DNA of 64,000 nucleotides, taken from the NCBI GenBank assembly GCA_001898835.1, contig MKVM01000005.1, positions 62,001 through 126,000 on the forward strand, in the 5' to 3' direction. Source of the DNA: Micrococcales bacterium 72-143 (GTDB lineage: Bacteria; Actinomycetota; Actinomycetes; Actinomycetales; Microbacteriaceae). Shown here one piece after another: positions 53,422 to 62,260 of the stretch. Positions within the stretch are counted from its first letter, which is position 1. The number at the start of each line of letters is the position of its first letter. The notes beneath the pieces were generated by a model. That model was given only the letters and a program-made list of their open reading frames with translations. It made no database searches and was not told where the DNA came from. Position numbers and translations under genes: made by a program.

Positions 53422-54491
53422 CAGCTCTTCCTCATGCCCTTGCGCCGTTCGGCGCGGTTCGCGAACTCGGCGGCCTCCCGCCGCTCATGCTCCCGCGCCT
53501 GCTTCTTCGCGTCGTACTCGGTGTAGGCGTCGACGATGCGGCCGACGAGCGAGTGCCGCACGACGTCGTCGCTCGTGAGGGTCGCGAAGTGGATGTCGTC
53601 GATGCCGTCGAGCACGCGCGTCACGAGACGGAGGCCGGATGCGCTCGTCGGCAGGTCGATCTGGGTGACGTCGCCCGTGACGACCATCTTCGTTCCGAAG
53701 CCGAGACGCGTGAGGAACATCTTCATCTGCTCGGGGGTCGTGTTCTGCGCCTCGTCGAGCACGACGAAGGAGTTGTTGAGGGTGCGCCCGCGCATGTAGG
53801 CGAGCGGCGCCACCTCGACCGTTCCGGCGGCGAGCAGCTTCGGCACCAGCTCGGGGTCCATCATCTCGTTGAGCGCGTCGTAGAGCGGCCGCAGGTAGGG
53901 GTCGATCTTGTCGGTGAGGGTTCCCGGCAGGAAGCCGAGCCGCTCCCCCGCTTCGATCGCCGGCCGGCTCAGGATGATGCGGTCGACCTCCTTGCGCTGC
54001 AGCGCCTGCACGGCCTTCGCCATCGCGAGGTAGGTCTTGCCGGTTCCCGCGGGGCCGATGCCGAAGGTGATCGTGTTGTGGTCGATCGCGTCGACGTAGG
54101 CCTTCTGGCCGAGGGTCTTCGGACGGATGGCCTTGCCGCGCGCGGTGAGGATCGCCTGGCTCAGCACCTCGGCCGGGGCACCGCCCGAGTCGAGGATCCG
54201 CCGCGAGGTGGTGACCTCGGCGGGGCCGAGGTCGACGCCCTGGCGCACCAGCTCGATGAGCTCCGCCACGAGACGGCTCGCATCGGCGACCTGCTGCGTG
54301 GGGCCGTCGAGCGTGACCTGGTTGCCACGAACGAGCACCTCCACCTGCGGGTACTGGCGCTCGAGCGTCGTCAGCAGGCGGTCCTGCGGTCCGAGGAGCC
54401 GCACCATGGCGACGCCGTCGACCTCCAGCTCCGCGTGACTGTGGTCGCCGCGCCCGGGGACGGTTCCGCCGTCGAGTGGTCCGTCAGCCAA
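53421..54491 (-). CDS. phoH: PhoH family ATPase
   Basis: A 356-residue PhoH-type ATPase/RNA helicase-like protein that works with YbeY in RNA metabolism. Walker A is [15 protein letters not shown] near residue 145 and Walker [12 protein letters not shown] near 230; the N-terminal region (about 40-110) resembles the family's KH-like domain and the C-terminal 30 residues are very basic. The start is TTG 54491 with GGAAGG upstream; it overlaps the HIT gene by 8 bp. The next in-frame ATG would remove 28 residues. Confidence 0.94.
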   Translation of the reverse strand: MADGPLDGGTVPGRGDHSHAELEVDGVAMVRLLGPQDRLLTTLERQYPQVEVLVRGNQVTLDGPTQQVADASRLVAELIELVRQGVDLGPAEVTTSRRILDSGGAPAEVLSQAILTARGKAIRPKTLGQKAYVDAIDHNTITFGIGPAGTGKTYLAMAKAVQALQRKEVDRIILSRPAIEAGERLGFLPGTLTDKIDPYLRPLYDALNEMMDPELVPKLLAAGTVEVAPLAYMRGRTLNNSFVVLDEAQNTTPEQMKMFLTRLGFGTKMVVTGDVTQIDLPTSASGLRLVTRVLDGIDDIHFATLTSDDVVRHSLVGRIVDAYTEYDAKKQAREHERREAAEFANRAERRKGMRKS

Positions 54492-54831
54492 GGGTGCCTT
54501 CCGCGAGTCCCCCCGCGAGCACGTGGGCGTGCACGTGGAAGACGGTCTGGCCGGCGTTCGCGCCGGAGTTGAAGACGAGCCGGTAGTCGCCGTCGGAGAG
54601 CTCCCCCGCGAGCCGCTTCGCGACCGCGACGACCGCGGCGAGCAGCTCCGGGTCGGCGGCGGCGAGCGCCGCGACGTCGGGGTACGCGGCGGTCTTGGGC
54701 ACGACGAGCAGGTGCACGGGCGCCTGCGGCTTGATGTCTCGGAACGCGATGATCCGATCGTCCTCGTAGACGACGTCGGCGGGGATCTCGCGCGCGATGA
54801 TCCGCTCGAAGATCGTGGGGGCGTCGGTCAT
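54484..54831 (-). CDS. HIT family nucleotide hydrolase
   Basis: A 115-residue histidine-triad protein that cleaves AMP from nucleotide conjugates. The catalytic HxHxH motif is HVHAHVL near residue 100, and the N-terminal FERIIAREIPADVVYEDDRIIAFRD-like pattern is typical of the Hint branch. ATG 54831 follows TAGACT by 6 bases, with GGAGG in between. It is the first gene of the phoH operon. Confidence 0.94.
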   Translation of the reverse strand: MTDAPTIFERIIAREIPADVVYEDDRIIAFRDIKPQAPVHLLVVPKTAAYPDVAALAAADPELLAAVVAVAKRLAGELSDGDYRLVFNSGANAGQTVFHVHAHVLAGGLAEGTLG

Positions 54832-54877
54832 GCCTCCAGTCTACGGATGCGGTCGGACCGGGTGCTTGACTGGCCGG

Positions 54878-55888
54878 ATGGACCGCGTGATGCCCGGCCT
54901 CATCGCACTGCTGTCCGGCGGGCTGCTGGCGGTGGCGCTGCTCGTGCCGTTCGTCGCGGTCAGCTATCGCCGACGCGGCGGCCTCACGCCCTCGCGCACC
55001 GTCGCCTGGCTCGCTCTTCTCGTCTGGATCCTCGCGGTTCAGGCGTACACGCTCCTGCCGATCCCGAAGGGCGGCTACGCGTGCGTCGGGGTGGAATGGG
55101 ACCCGCTGCAGGCGTTCCGCGATGCGTTCGCCGGCGACGGCGTGCTGAACCCCGCGGTGCAGCAGCTCGCCCTCAACGTGCTGCTGTTCGTCCCCTGGGG
55201 CGTGCTCGTGCGGACGCTGTGGCGGCGGGGGCTCGTGGTCGCGACGTCGACCGGCCTCGGCATCTCCCTGCTCATCGAGACGACGCAGTTGACGGGCGTG
55301 TGGGGCATCTTCCCGTGCGCGTACCGGCTGTTCGACACCGGCGACCTCGTGACGAACACGGCCGGGGCGGCCATCGGGTCGCTCCTCGCCTTGCCGTTCC
55401 TGCGCCGCCGCGCCGCGCCGCTGCCGCACCACGCGCGCGACGTCACGCTCACGCGCCGGCTCATCGGGATGCTGTGCGACGTGCTCGCGGTGCTGCTGGC
55501 GACCGCGTTCGTCGCGATCGTCGTCAATGCCGTGCAGTTGTACCTGCTGCGGGTGGGGCGCGGCGGGGTCGACGGCGAGCTCTCGGGCACGGTCGGCGCC
55601 ATCGCCGCGTTCCTGCTCTCCGGGACGATCGTGCTCGTCACGGGCTCCACGATCGGCGAGGCGGCCGTGCGCGTGCGCGGCGTCGACGGCCGCTCCCCCG
55701 CCCCGCTGTGGCGCGTCGTCCGCTTCCTCGCCGGCATCGGCGGCCTCCAGGTGCTGACCTTGGTGCCCACCGCGAGCGGCCTGCTCGCGGTCGCGTTCGT
55801 CGTCGCGACGATCGCGGTCGCGTGGCGCTCCGAACGTCATCGCGGCCTCGCGCTCATCGCCTCCGGGATGACATTGCAGACGCGGTGA
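54878..55888 (+). CDS. VanZ-like membrane protein with RDD-like C-terminal half
   Basis: A 336-residue membrane protein. The N-terminal half (about 1-185) is a VanZ-like domain: ALNVLLFVPWGVLV, SLLIETTQLTG and DTGDLVTNTAGAAIGSLL match its conserved segments. The C-terminal half (about 190-336) has three or four more spans with an RDD-like Arg/Asp pattern. VanZ gives low-level teicoplanin resistance in enterococci, but most homologues have no known role. ATG 54878 is preceded by TTGACT at 6 bases. It interrupts the conserved minus-strand order between the APH-like and HIT genes. Confidence 0.8.
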   Translation: MDRVMPGLIALLSGGLLAVALLVPFVAVSYRRRGGLTPSRTVAWLALLVWILAVQAYTLLPIPKGGYACVGVEWDPLQAFRDAFAGDGVLNPAVQQLALNVLLFVPWGVLVRTLWRRGLVVATSTGLGISLLIETTQLTGVWGIFPCAYRLFDTGDLVTNTAGAAIGSLLALPFLRRRAAPLPHHARDVTLTRRLIGMLCDVLAVLLATAFVAIVVNAVQLYLLRVGRGGVDGELSGTVGAIAAFLLSGTIVLVTGSTIGEAAVRVRGVDGRSPAPLWRVVRFLAGIGGLQVLTLVPTASGLLAVAFVVATIAVAWRSERHRGLALIASGMTLQTR

Positions 55889-55922
55889 CGGCCGGCGTGC
55901 GCAGGTGGCCTCGACGAACCGG

Positions 55923-56645
55923 TCAGCCCGCGTTCCAGAGCGCGCGGTAGTAGCGGATGCGGTCCGCATCCGACGCGATGCCGTAGGCGGCGAAGAACTC
56001 CGGCTCCCAGCCCTCGCCGTAGTTCCAGTCGAGGCTCATGCTCGCGACGGCGAGGTCGGCCCAGCGGTCGGCCGTGCCGAGCGACTCGAGGTCGACGTGC
56101 CCGACCCAGCGACCTCCGGAGCCGATGATCGTGTTGGGCGCGCAGGCGTCGCCGTGGCACACCACGAGTCGCTCGACGGGAGGCGGGTCGCCGACCGCCG
56201 CGCGTGCATCCGTGGCCAGCTCGTCGAGGCGGGCCTGCGCCGACCACTCGAAGGGGCAGGCATCCACGGGGAGGTCGTCGTGGAGCGCGCGCAGACCCTC
56301 GCCGATGGCGCGCACCGCGGCGCGCGGCGCGGCGAGCCAGCGGTCGGTCGCGGCGCCCTCGCCCGGAAGCGCCCGGGTCACCAGGAGCTCGCCGGTCTCG
56401 TCGGCCGCGTATTCGAGCACCTCGGGCACGGGGTGGAACCGGGCCGCCCACGTGAGGCGCTCGCGCTCCACGGCGAGCGAAGCATCCACGCCCGCGGGAT
56501 TCCACTTGAGGTAGCGGCCGCCGTCGGCATCGCGGAAGGTCAGGCCGCCGAGCATGTTGCGCCACACCGCCTCCGGCTCGCGGACGCGGGCGCGCACGGC
56601 ATCCGGCACCTCCACGGGGCCTCGCGGCACGGAGGCGAGCGGCAT
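55923..56645 (-). CDS. Aminoglycoside 3'-phosphotransferase-like kinase
   Basis: A 240-residue protein of the APH/choline-kinase superfamily, closest in pattern to APH(3') kanamycin kinases. The catalytic loop VCHGDACAPNTII near residue 165 and the metal-binding GHVDLESLGTADRWADLA near 185 are intact, followed by the C-terminal YGIASDADRIRYYRALW typical of APH(3'). Whether it phosphorylates aminoglycosides or a housekeeping substrate cannot be told. ATG 56645 overlaps the rsmE stop (TGATG), an unusual place for a resistance-type gene. Confidence 0.85.
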   Translation of the reverse strand: MPLASVPRGPVEVPDAVRARVREPEAVWRNMLGGLTFRDADGGRYLKWNPAGVDASLAVERERLTWAARFHPVPEVLEYAADETGELLVTRALPGEGAATDRWLAAPRAAVRAIGEGLRALHDDLPVDACPFEWSAQARLDELATDARAAVGDPPPVERLVVCHGDACAPNTIIGSGGRWVGHVDLESLGTADRWADLAVASMSLDWNYGEGWEPEFFAAYGIASDADRIRYYRALWNAG

Positions 56646-57370
56646 CACCATCGGCCGAGCCGCACGGCGAGGGCGGAGAGGGCCGCGGGGCCGGCAGTGG
56701 AGGTGCGCAGCACCTCGCGCCCGAGCCGGGCGAGCACGGCACCCGACCCGGCGAGCCGCTCGAGTTCGCGCGGGGCGACGCCGCCCTCCGGCCCCACGAC
56801 GAGCGTGATGCGGTCGGCGCCGTCGAGGGGCACGGCCGTGAGCGGGGTGCTCGCTGTCGGCTCCAACACGATCAGGAGACCCGGGAGCGCGGCGAGCTGC
56901 GCCGTCGTCGCGAGCGACGCGACCTCGGGCACCCGCGCCCGGATGGCCTGCTTGCTCGCCTCGCGCACGATCGCGCGCCAGCGCTCCTCGTTGCGCGCGA
57001 CCTTGGCACCCTCCCAGCGGGTCACCGAGCGCTCGGCCGCCCACGGGATGACGCCCGCGACCCCGAGCTCCGTCGCGGCCTGCACGGCGAGCTCGTCACG
57101 GTCGCCCTTCGCGAGCGCCTGCGCGAGCCACAGCTGCGGAGCCGACTCGGGCTCGTGCACGACCTCGTCGACGTCGACCGCGAGCACCCCCGGCTCGGCG
57201 GTGGCGACCGTCCCGCGCGCGATCGTGCCGCGCCCGTCGCCGACCGCAAGCCGCTCGCCCGGGCGGATGCGCGCCACCTGCAGCGCGTGCCGCGCCTCGT
57301 CGCCCGTCACCTCCACGCGGGCGCCGACGCTCACACCCGTCAGGTCGGGGGCGAGGTAGAGGCTTGCCAT
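56645..57370 (-). CDS. rsmE: 16S rRNA (uracil-1498-N3)-methyltransferase
   Basis: SPOUT-fold methyltransferase that modifies U1498 of 16S rRNA. The 241-residue protein has the N-terminal PUA-like domain (EARHALQVARIRPGERL) and the knotted C-terminal motif LVVGPEGGVAPRELERL near residue 195. It lies 16 bp after dnaJ and is coupled to the APH-like gene downstream; hrcA-dnaJ-rsmE is a conserved order. Confidence 0.95.
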   Translation of the reverse strand: MASLYLAPDLTGVSVGARVEVTGDEARHALQVARIRPGERLAVGDGRGTIARGTVATAEPGVLAVDVDEVVHEPESAPQLWLAQALAKGDRDELAVQAATELGVAGVIPWAAERSVTRWEGAKVARNEERWRAIVREASKQAIRARVPEVASLATTAQLAALPGLLIVLEPTASTPLTAVPLDGADRITLVVGPEGGVAPRELERLAGSGAVLARLGREVLRTSTAGPAALSALAVRLGRW

Positions 57371-57386
57371 GGGCGGCGGCCCGCCG

Positions 57387-58484
57387 TCAGCCCAGGAAGC
57401 GGTCGCGCAGCTTCGCGAACAGCCCCTGCTGGAACTTCGAGAACTGCGGCTTCGCCGGCGGACGCTTCGACGCGAACTGCCTGATGAGCTCCGTCTCGCT
57501 CGAATTGAGCCGCACGGGGGTCTGCACGTGCACGCCCACCCGCAGGTCGCCCCGGCCGCCGCCGCGCAGGCGCGTGATGCCGCGATCCTTGACGGTCACG
57601 ACATCCGCGGACTGGGTTCCGGGCTTGATCTCGATCGCGACCGGCCCGTCGAGCGAGTCGAGGGTCACCTCGGCGCCGAGGATCGCATCCGTCATCTGCA
57701 CCTCGAGGGTCGCGAGCAGGTCGTCGCCGGAACGGCTGAAGATCTCGTGATGGCGCACCTTCACCTCGAGGTAGAGGTCGCCGTTCGGGCCGCCCGCGGG
57801 ACCCGCCTCGCCCTCGCCCGGCAGATGCAGCCGCATGCCGGTGTCGACGCCGGCTGGCACGTCGACGGCGACCTTGCGCTTGGCGCGCACCCGACCCTGG
57901 CCGGCGCACGTCGGGCAGGGGTTCGGGATGATGGTGCCGTAGCCGCGGCAGGTGCCGCACGGGCTCGAGGTCATGACGTTGCCGAGCAGCGAGCGGACGG
58001 ACCGCTGGATCTGCCCCGTGCCGCCGCAGATGTCGCACCTCACGATGCTCGTGCCGGGCGCGCAGCACGAGCCCTCGCACGACTTGCACAGCACCGCCGT
58101 GTCGATCTCGAGCTCGTGCTTGGTGCCGAACACCACCTCGTCGAGGTCGATCTCGATGCGCAGCAGGGCGTCCTGGCCGCGCTCCGTGCGGGATCGCGGC
58201 CCCGCCGAGCGTCCCCCCGCCGCGCCGAAGAAGCTGTCGAAGATGTCGCCGAAGCCGAAGCCCTGACCCCCGAAGGCGCCCGCGCCGCCCATGTCGTAGC
58301 GCTCGCGCTGCTCGGGGTCGCTCAGCACGTCGTAGGCGTGGGTCACGAGCTTGAAGCGCTCGGCGGCCTCGTCCGACGGGTTGACGTCGGGGTGCAGCTC
58401 GCGCGCGAGCTTGCGGTAGGCCTTCTTGATCTCCTCGGGGGACGCGCTGCGCTCGACCCCGAGGACCTCGTAATGATCGCTCAA
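57387..58484 (-). CDS. dnaJ: Chaperone DnaJ (actinobacterial DnaJ2)
   Basis: J-domain co-chaperone of DnaK. The 365 residues contain the J domain with HPD (LHPDVN near 32), a G/F-rich part, and the zinc domain with four repeats, [24 protein letters not shown] and CPTCAGQG; the first lacks the usual final glycine. The start is TTG 58484, overlapping the hrcA stop (TTGA) with GAGGAA upstream; the only nearby alternative would remove the first J-domain residues. Under HrcA control through CIRCE. Confidence 0.96.
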   Translation of the reverse strand: MSDHYEVLGVERSASPEEIKKAYRKLARELHPDVNPSDEAAERFKLVTHAYDVLSDPEQRERYDMGGAGAFGGQGFGFGDIFDSFFGAAGGRSAGPRSRTERGQDALLRIEIDLDEVVFGTKHELEIDTAVLCKSCEGSCCAPGTSIVRCDICGGTGQIQRSVRSLLGNVMTSSPCGTCRGYGTIIPNPCPTCAGQGRVRAKRKVAVDVPAGVDTGMRLHLPGEGEAGPAGGPNGDLYLEVKVRHHEIFSRSGDDLLATLEVQMTDAILGAEVTLDSLDGPVAIEIKPGTQSADVVTVKDRGITRLRGGGRGDLRVGVHVQTPVRLNSSETELIRQFASKRPPAKPQFSKFQQGLFAKLRDRFLG

Positions 58485-59521
58485 CGTTCCTCGTATCCGT
58501 TGTCGTCGCCCAGCAGGCGCGAGAGGTAGCGGGCGACGGCGCGCACCGCGACCATGTTGCCCGAGTAGTCCATGCGGGTGGGGCCCAGCACGCCGAGGCG
58601 CGCGATCGACCCGCCGGGGGCCGTGTAGCCGGATGCGAGCACGCTCGTCTCGGACAGCCCGTACTCGGCGTTCTCGCGGCCGATGCGCGCCGTCACCTCG
58701 TCGGCGTCGAGGTGCAGCTCGCCGAACAGCCGGAGGATCGTCACCTGCTCCTCGATCGCCTCGAGAACGGGGAAGATCGAGCCGCTGAAGTCGCGCTCCG
58801 TGCGCGCGAGGTTCGCCGCGCCCGCCATGACGAGGCGGTCGTGACGGTTCGCCGCGACCTGCTCGACGAGGCTCGCGAGGAGCGGTGCCGCCGCCTCGCG
58901 ATCGCCCGGCTCGACGTGCCCGAGCAGGCCGCCCAGGGCATCCGCGGCGTCCGCGAGCGCGACGCCCCCGAGCTCGCCGTTGAAGCGCTCGCGCAGGCGC
59001 GCCAGCTGCTCGGCGTCGGCGCCCGCAAGGCTCTCGACGATGCGCTGGTCGACGCGCCCGGTGTCGGTGATGAGCACAGCCATCACGCGGTGCGCGCCCA
59101 GTGCGACCAGCTCGACGTGACGCACCCGCGCCGTGCCGAAGGACGGGTACTGCGCGAGGGCGACCTGGTTGGTGAGCTGGGACAGCAGCCGCACGGTGCG
59201 ACCGAGCACCTCGTCGAGGTCGGCGCTCTCGCCGAGGAAGGTCTCGATGGCGCTGCGCTGCGCGCTCGAGAGGGGACGCAGCTCGCTCAGCTGGTCGACG
59301 AAGACGCGGTAGCCCTTGTCGGTCGGCACCCGGCCGGATGAGGTGTGCGGGGCGGCGATGAGACCGTCCTCCTCGAGCTGGGCCATGTCGTTGCGGATCG
59401 TGGCGCTCGACACCCCGAAGGAGTGACGCTCGACGATCGATTTCGAGCCGACGGGCTCGCTCGTGGCCACGTAGTCCTGCACGATGACGCGCAGCACGGC
59501 GAGGCTCCGGTCCGAGACCAT
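58481..59521 (-). CDS. hrcA: Heat-inducible transcription repressor HrcA
   Basis: Repressor that binds CIRCE and controls dnaJ and groE genes. The 346-residue protein has the N-terminal winged helix with [28 protein letters not shown] near residue 20-50 and the two later family domains. ATG 59521 gives the standard N-terminus [24 protein letters not shown] element lies 43 bp upstream, between it and the -10 box, so it represses itself. It is coupled to dnaJ. Confidence 0.96.
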   Translation of the reverse strand: MVSDRSLAVLRVIVQDYVATSEPVGSKSIVERHSFGVSSATIRNDMAQLEEDGLIAAPHTSSGRVPTDKGYRVFVDQLSELRPLSSAQRSAIETFLGESADLDEVLGRTVRLLSQLTNQVALAQYPSFGTARVRHVELVALGAHRVMAVLITDTGRVDQRIVESLAGADAEQLARLRERFNGELGGVALADAADALGGLLGHVEPGDREAAAPLLASLVEQVAANRHDRLVMAGAANLARTERDFSGSIFPVLEAIEEQVTILRLFGELHLDADEVTARIGRENAEYGLSETSVLASGYTAPGGSIARLGVLGPTRMDYSGNMVAVRAVARYLSRLLGDDNGYEER

Positions 59522-59564
59522 GGCATCCCCCTCCGTGCTCGCCCGGAGCACGTCGCCAGCGGGT

Positions 59565-59599
59565 CTGGCACTCCGGGTGTGTGACTGCCAGTCACTCTA
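59565..59599 (-). promoter_or_regulatory. CIRCE operator and -10 box of hrcA
   Basis: CTGGCACTC-N9-GACTGCCAG (59565-59591) is the actinobacterial CIRCE form with the exact 9-bp spacer and one mismatch between the arms. A TAGAGT -10 box (59594-59599 read on minus) lies directly upstream, so HrcA binding would block transcription initiation of hrcA-dnaJ. Confidence 0.85.
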
Positions 59600-59703
59600 C
59601 CGCCCGCGACCACGGCGAGCCCGTTGCACGCGCGAAGCACCGGGCGCTACCGTGAGTGTCTGCTCCCCCCGAGTCTGCTCAACGACAGAAAGGCACCACC
59701 ACC

Positions 59704-60069
59704 ATGACCGACCCCGCGCAGCCGGCTCAGCCGCAGCCCGCAGCTCCCCTCACCGAGGCGGAGGACAAGCAGTGGGCGTCCTTCGCCCACCTCGGCGGAA
59801 TCATCGGCTTCCTGCCGTCGCTCATCATCTGGCTCATCTTCAAGGACCGCGGCCCGAAGACGAACGTCGAGGCCAAGGAGGCCCTCAACTTCCAGCTCAC
59901 GCTCCTGATCGCGCACGTGGTCGCCTGGATCCTCTACATCATCCTCATCGGCATGTTCATCGACATCGCCGCGTGGATCGTGGGCCTCATCTTCTCGATC
60001 ATCGCCTTCACGAAGGTCAACGCGGGCGAGAGCTACCGCTACCCCTTCGCGATCCGCTTCATCAAGTAG
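59704..60069 (+). CDS. DUF4870 family membrane protein (paralogue 1)
   Basis: A 121-residue protein of the DUF4870 (Tic20-like) family, function unknown. A Pro/Gln-rich cytoplasmic start is followed by WASFAHLGGIIGFLPSLIIW near 25 and NFQLTLLIAHVVAWILY near 65, the two hallmark segments; about three or four spans. It and the next gene are tandem paralogues separated by a terminator. ATG 59704 has AAAGG 9-13 bases upstream. Confidence 0.85.
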   Translation: MTDPAQPAQPQPAAPLTEAEDKQWASFAHLGGIIGFLPSLIIWLIFKDRGPKTNVEAKEALNFQLTLLIAHVVAWILYIILIGMFIDIAAWIVGLIFSIIAFTKVNAGESYRYPFAIRFIK

Positions 60070-60082
60070 TCGCCGTGATGCG

Positions 60083-60120
60083 GTGCGCCGGACCCTCGGG
60101 TCCGGCGCACTTGCTTTAAT
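60083..60120 (+). terminator. Intrinsic terminator overlapping the next promoter
   Basis: GTGCGCCGGACC and its exact complement GGTCCGGCGCAC around a CTCG loop (60083-60110), followed by TTGCTTTAAT. The T-rich tail also contains TTTAAT (60115-60120), a -10 box 6 bases before the next ATG. Confidence 0.85.
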
Positions 60121-60126
60121 GGGCGC

Positions 60127-60513
60127 ATGACTGCCACTCCTCCTCCGCCGCCCCAGAACCCCGGCTACGCCCCGACCGCGGAGATGAGCCCCGCCGACCA
60201 GCGCCTGTGGGCCACGCTCACGCACGTGGGCGGGATCCTCTTCGGGTGGCTCGCACCGCTCATCACCTACCTCGTGCTCAAGGACCGCGGCGCGTTCGTG
60301 CGCGCCCACACCGCGACCGCGCTCAACTTCCAGCTGACGCTGCTCATCGCCTACGTGGCCGCGTACGTTCTCACGCTCGTCACCTTCGGCATCCTCTTCA
60401 TCGTGATCTTCGTGCCGGTCGTGCTCGCGATCATCTTCGGCATCATGGCTGCGATCGCCGCCAACAAGGGCGAGTTCTACACGTACCCGATGTCGATCAA
60501 GTTCGTCAGCTGA
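60127..60513 (+). CDS. DUF4870 family membrane protein (paralogue 2)
   Basis: A 128-residue DUF4870 protein sharing with its neighbour the segments WATLTHVGGILFGWLAPLITY and ALNFQLTLLIAYVAAYVL, and the C-terminal ANKGEFYTYPMSIKFV. The proline-rich N-terminus (TPPPPPQNPGYAP) is typical of actinobacterial members. ATG 60127 lies 6 bases after TTTAAT, so it is leaderless and separately transcribed although its paralogue is only 57 bp upstream. Function unknown. Confidence 0.85.
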   Translation: MTATPPPPPQNPGYAPTAEMSPADQRLWATLTHVGGILFGWLAPLITYLVLKDRGAFVRAHTATALNFQLTLLIAYVAAYVLTLVTFGILFIVIFVPVVLAIIFGIMAAIAANKGEFYTYPMSIKFVS

Positions 60514-60518
60514 ACCTG

Positions 60519-60540
60519 GCGCCGCGATAGTCCGCGGCGC
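60519..60540. terminator. Hairpin between DUF4870 and hemW
   Basis: GCGCCGCG-ATAGTC-CGCGGCGC is a perfect 8-bp stem in the 66-bp gap between convergent genes. It probably ends transcripts of the DUF4870 gene and perhaps hemW. Confidence 0.5.
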
Positions 60541-60579
60541 ACGCTCCAACGGCCCCGCGCGAGGGCCCGGCTCCGCTGG

Positions 60580-61803
60580 TCAATCCAGCAGCCGCCGCAC
60601 CACCGCATCCGCGAGCAGCCGGCCGCGTCGTGTCAGCACGATGCGGCCGGCTATCGCGTTCCGGCCGTCGACGAGGCCGTCGGCGATGAGGCCGGCGACC
60701 GACTCGCGGCCGGATGCGTCGAGCACGTCCGCCGGGAGCCCGTCGGAGATGCGGCTGCGCAGCAGCACGTCCTCGACGCGCCGGGTCTCGTCGTCGAGGG
60801 TCTCCCGGCCCGCCGCGGGCGAGATCCCCGCCGCGATCCGCTCGGCGTACGCCGCGGGGTGCTTGACGTTCCACCAACGCACGCCGCCCACGTGGCTGTG
60901 CGCACCCGGGCCGACCCCCCACCAGTCCTGGCCCGTCCAGTAGGCGAGGTTGTGACGTGAGCGGTGGGCGGCATCCGTCGCCCAGTTGCTGACCTCGTAC
61001 CAGCCGTAGCCGGACGCCGCGAGCAGCTCGTCGGCGAGCTCGTACTGGTCGGCCTGCAGCTCGTCGTCGGGCTGCGCCACCTCACCGCGCGCGATCTGGC
61101 GGGCGAGCTTGGTACCGGACTCGACGATGAGCGCGTACGCGGAGAGGTGGTCGGGCCGCTGCGCGAGCGCGAGCTCGAGCGAGCGCCGCCAGTCGTCGAG
61201 GCTCTCCCCCGGCGTGCCGTAGATGAGGTCGAGGCTCACCTGCAGCCCCGCGGCGCGCGCCCATTCCACGACGAGCGGGATGCGCGCGGGGTCGTGGGTG
61301 CGTTCGAGCGTGCGCAGCACGTGCGGCACGGCCGACTGCATTCCGAAGCTCACGCGTGTGAAGCCGGCCTCCGCGAGCTCGGCGAGACCCGCCTCGGTGA
61401 CGGAGTCGGGGTTGGCCTCCGTCGTCACCTCGGCGCCGGGGTCGAGCCCCCACGCGTCACGGACCGCGTCGAGCATCCGGATGAGATCGGCGGACGGCAG
61501 CAGCGTCGGGGTGCCGCCGCCGAAGAACACCGTCGAGACCGCCCGCTCGGCGACGCCCGCATCCGCGAGCGCTCCCCGCGCGAAGGCGACCTCGGCGGCC
61601 GCCTGCCCCGCGTAGTCGCTCTGCTTCACGCCGCGGATCTCGGATGCCGTGTAGGTGTTGAAGTCGCAGTACCCGCAGCGCACGCGGCAGAACGGCACGT
61701 GCAGGTAGACGCCGAGGTCGCGTTCGGCCGAGCCCGTTGCGACGCCCGCGGGGAGCGCGCCGTCGGCGGGGGCGGGGTCCGCGATCGGGAGGGCGCTCGG
61801 CAT
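60580..61803 (-). CDS. hemW: Radical SAM protein HemW (coproporphyrinogen oxidase-like)
   Basis: A 407-residue radical SAM protein of the HemN/HemW family; HemW binds heme and acts as a heme chaperone. The cluster motif CxxxCxxC is CRVRCGYC near residue 38, with VFFGGGTPTLL near 92 and the C-terminal HemN domain ending near 400. It lacks the extra N-terminal Cys and residues typical of true HemN, as HemW does. ATG 61803 gives a 28-residue Ala/Pro-rich extension before the core. It is upstream of hrcA in the conserved order. Confidence 0.93.
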   Translation of the reverse strand: MPSALPIADPAPADGALPAGVATGSAERDLGVYLHVPFCRVRCGYCDFNTYTASEIRGVKQSDYAGQAAAEVAFARGALADAGVAERAVSTVFFGGGTPTLLPSADLIRMLDAVRDAWGLDPGAEVTTEANPDSVTEAGLAELAEAGFTRVSFGMQSAVPHVLRTLERTHDPARIPLVVEWARAAGLQVSLDLIYGTPGESLDDWRRSLELALAQRPDHLSAYALIVESGTKLARQIARGEVAQPDDELQADQYELADELLAASGYGWYEVSNWATDAAHRSRHNLAYWTGQDWWGVGPGAHSHVGGVRWWNVKHPAAYAERIAAGISPAAGRETLDDETRRVEDVLLRSRISDGLPADVLDASGRESVAGLIADGLVDGRNAIAGRIVLTRRGRLLADAVVRRLLD

Positions 61804-61874
61804 CCCTCCATTCTCCCCCGCGGCATCCGCGGTTGCTGTCGGCGCCCCGCAGGTCCGGTGGCTGTGCGGATGTG

Positions 61875-61904
61875 TTGCAGATCGATTACTTGATGAGATA
61901 CAGT
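61875..61904 (+). promoter_or_regulatory. padR promoter
   Basis: TTGCAG (61875-61880) and TACAGT (61899-61904), 18 bp apart, with ATG 7 bases after the -10 box. The region between is unusually A/T-rich, as expected for a regulated promoter. PadR-type proteins usually repress themselves. Confidence 0.55.
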
Positions 61905-61911
61905 ACTCGAC

Positions 61912-62259
61912 ATGGTGCAAGACTCCGATGCGTTCGCCGCCGATCTGCTGCGCGGGCACACCGACACGATCGTGCTCGGCGTGCTGCGTCGCGGGGAGAG
62001 CTACGGCTTCGAGATCTACAAGACCATCCGCGACGCGACCGGCGGCGCCCACGAGATCAAGGAGGCGACGCTCTACGCCACCTACCGGCGGCTCGAGAAA
62101 GACGGCCTCGTCGAGTCCTTCTGGGGCGATGAGACCCAGGGCGGCCGCCGCAAGTACTACCGCATCACCGACGCCGGTCGCGCCGTCTACGCGCGCAACG
62201 TCGCCGCCTGGGCCGCCACGCGCGACATCATCGACTCCCTCCTCATCGAAAGGCACTGA
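61912..62259 (+). CDS. PadR family transcriptional regulator
   Basis: A 115-residue winged-helix regulator of the small PadR-s2 type. Core elements are LGVLRRGESYGFEIYKTI, EIKEATLYATYRRLEKDGLV and the wing GRRKYYRITDAG. The next gene starts 1 bp after its stop, and an ABC ATPase gene follows, a very common PadR-HAAS-ABC arrangement in which the repressor senses a drug or envelope stress. ATG 61912 lies 7 bases after TACAGT. Confidence 0.93.
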   Translation: MVQDSDAFAADLLRGHTDTIVLGVLRRGESYGFEIYKTIRDATGGAHEIKEATLYATYRRLEKDGLVESFWGDETQGGRRKYYRITDAGRAVYARNVAAWAATRDIIDSLLIERH

Positions 62260-62260
62260 C

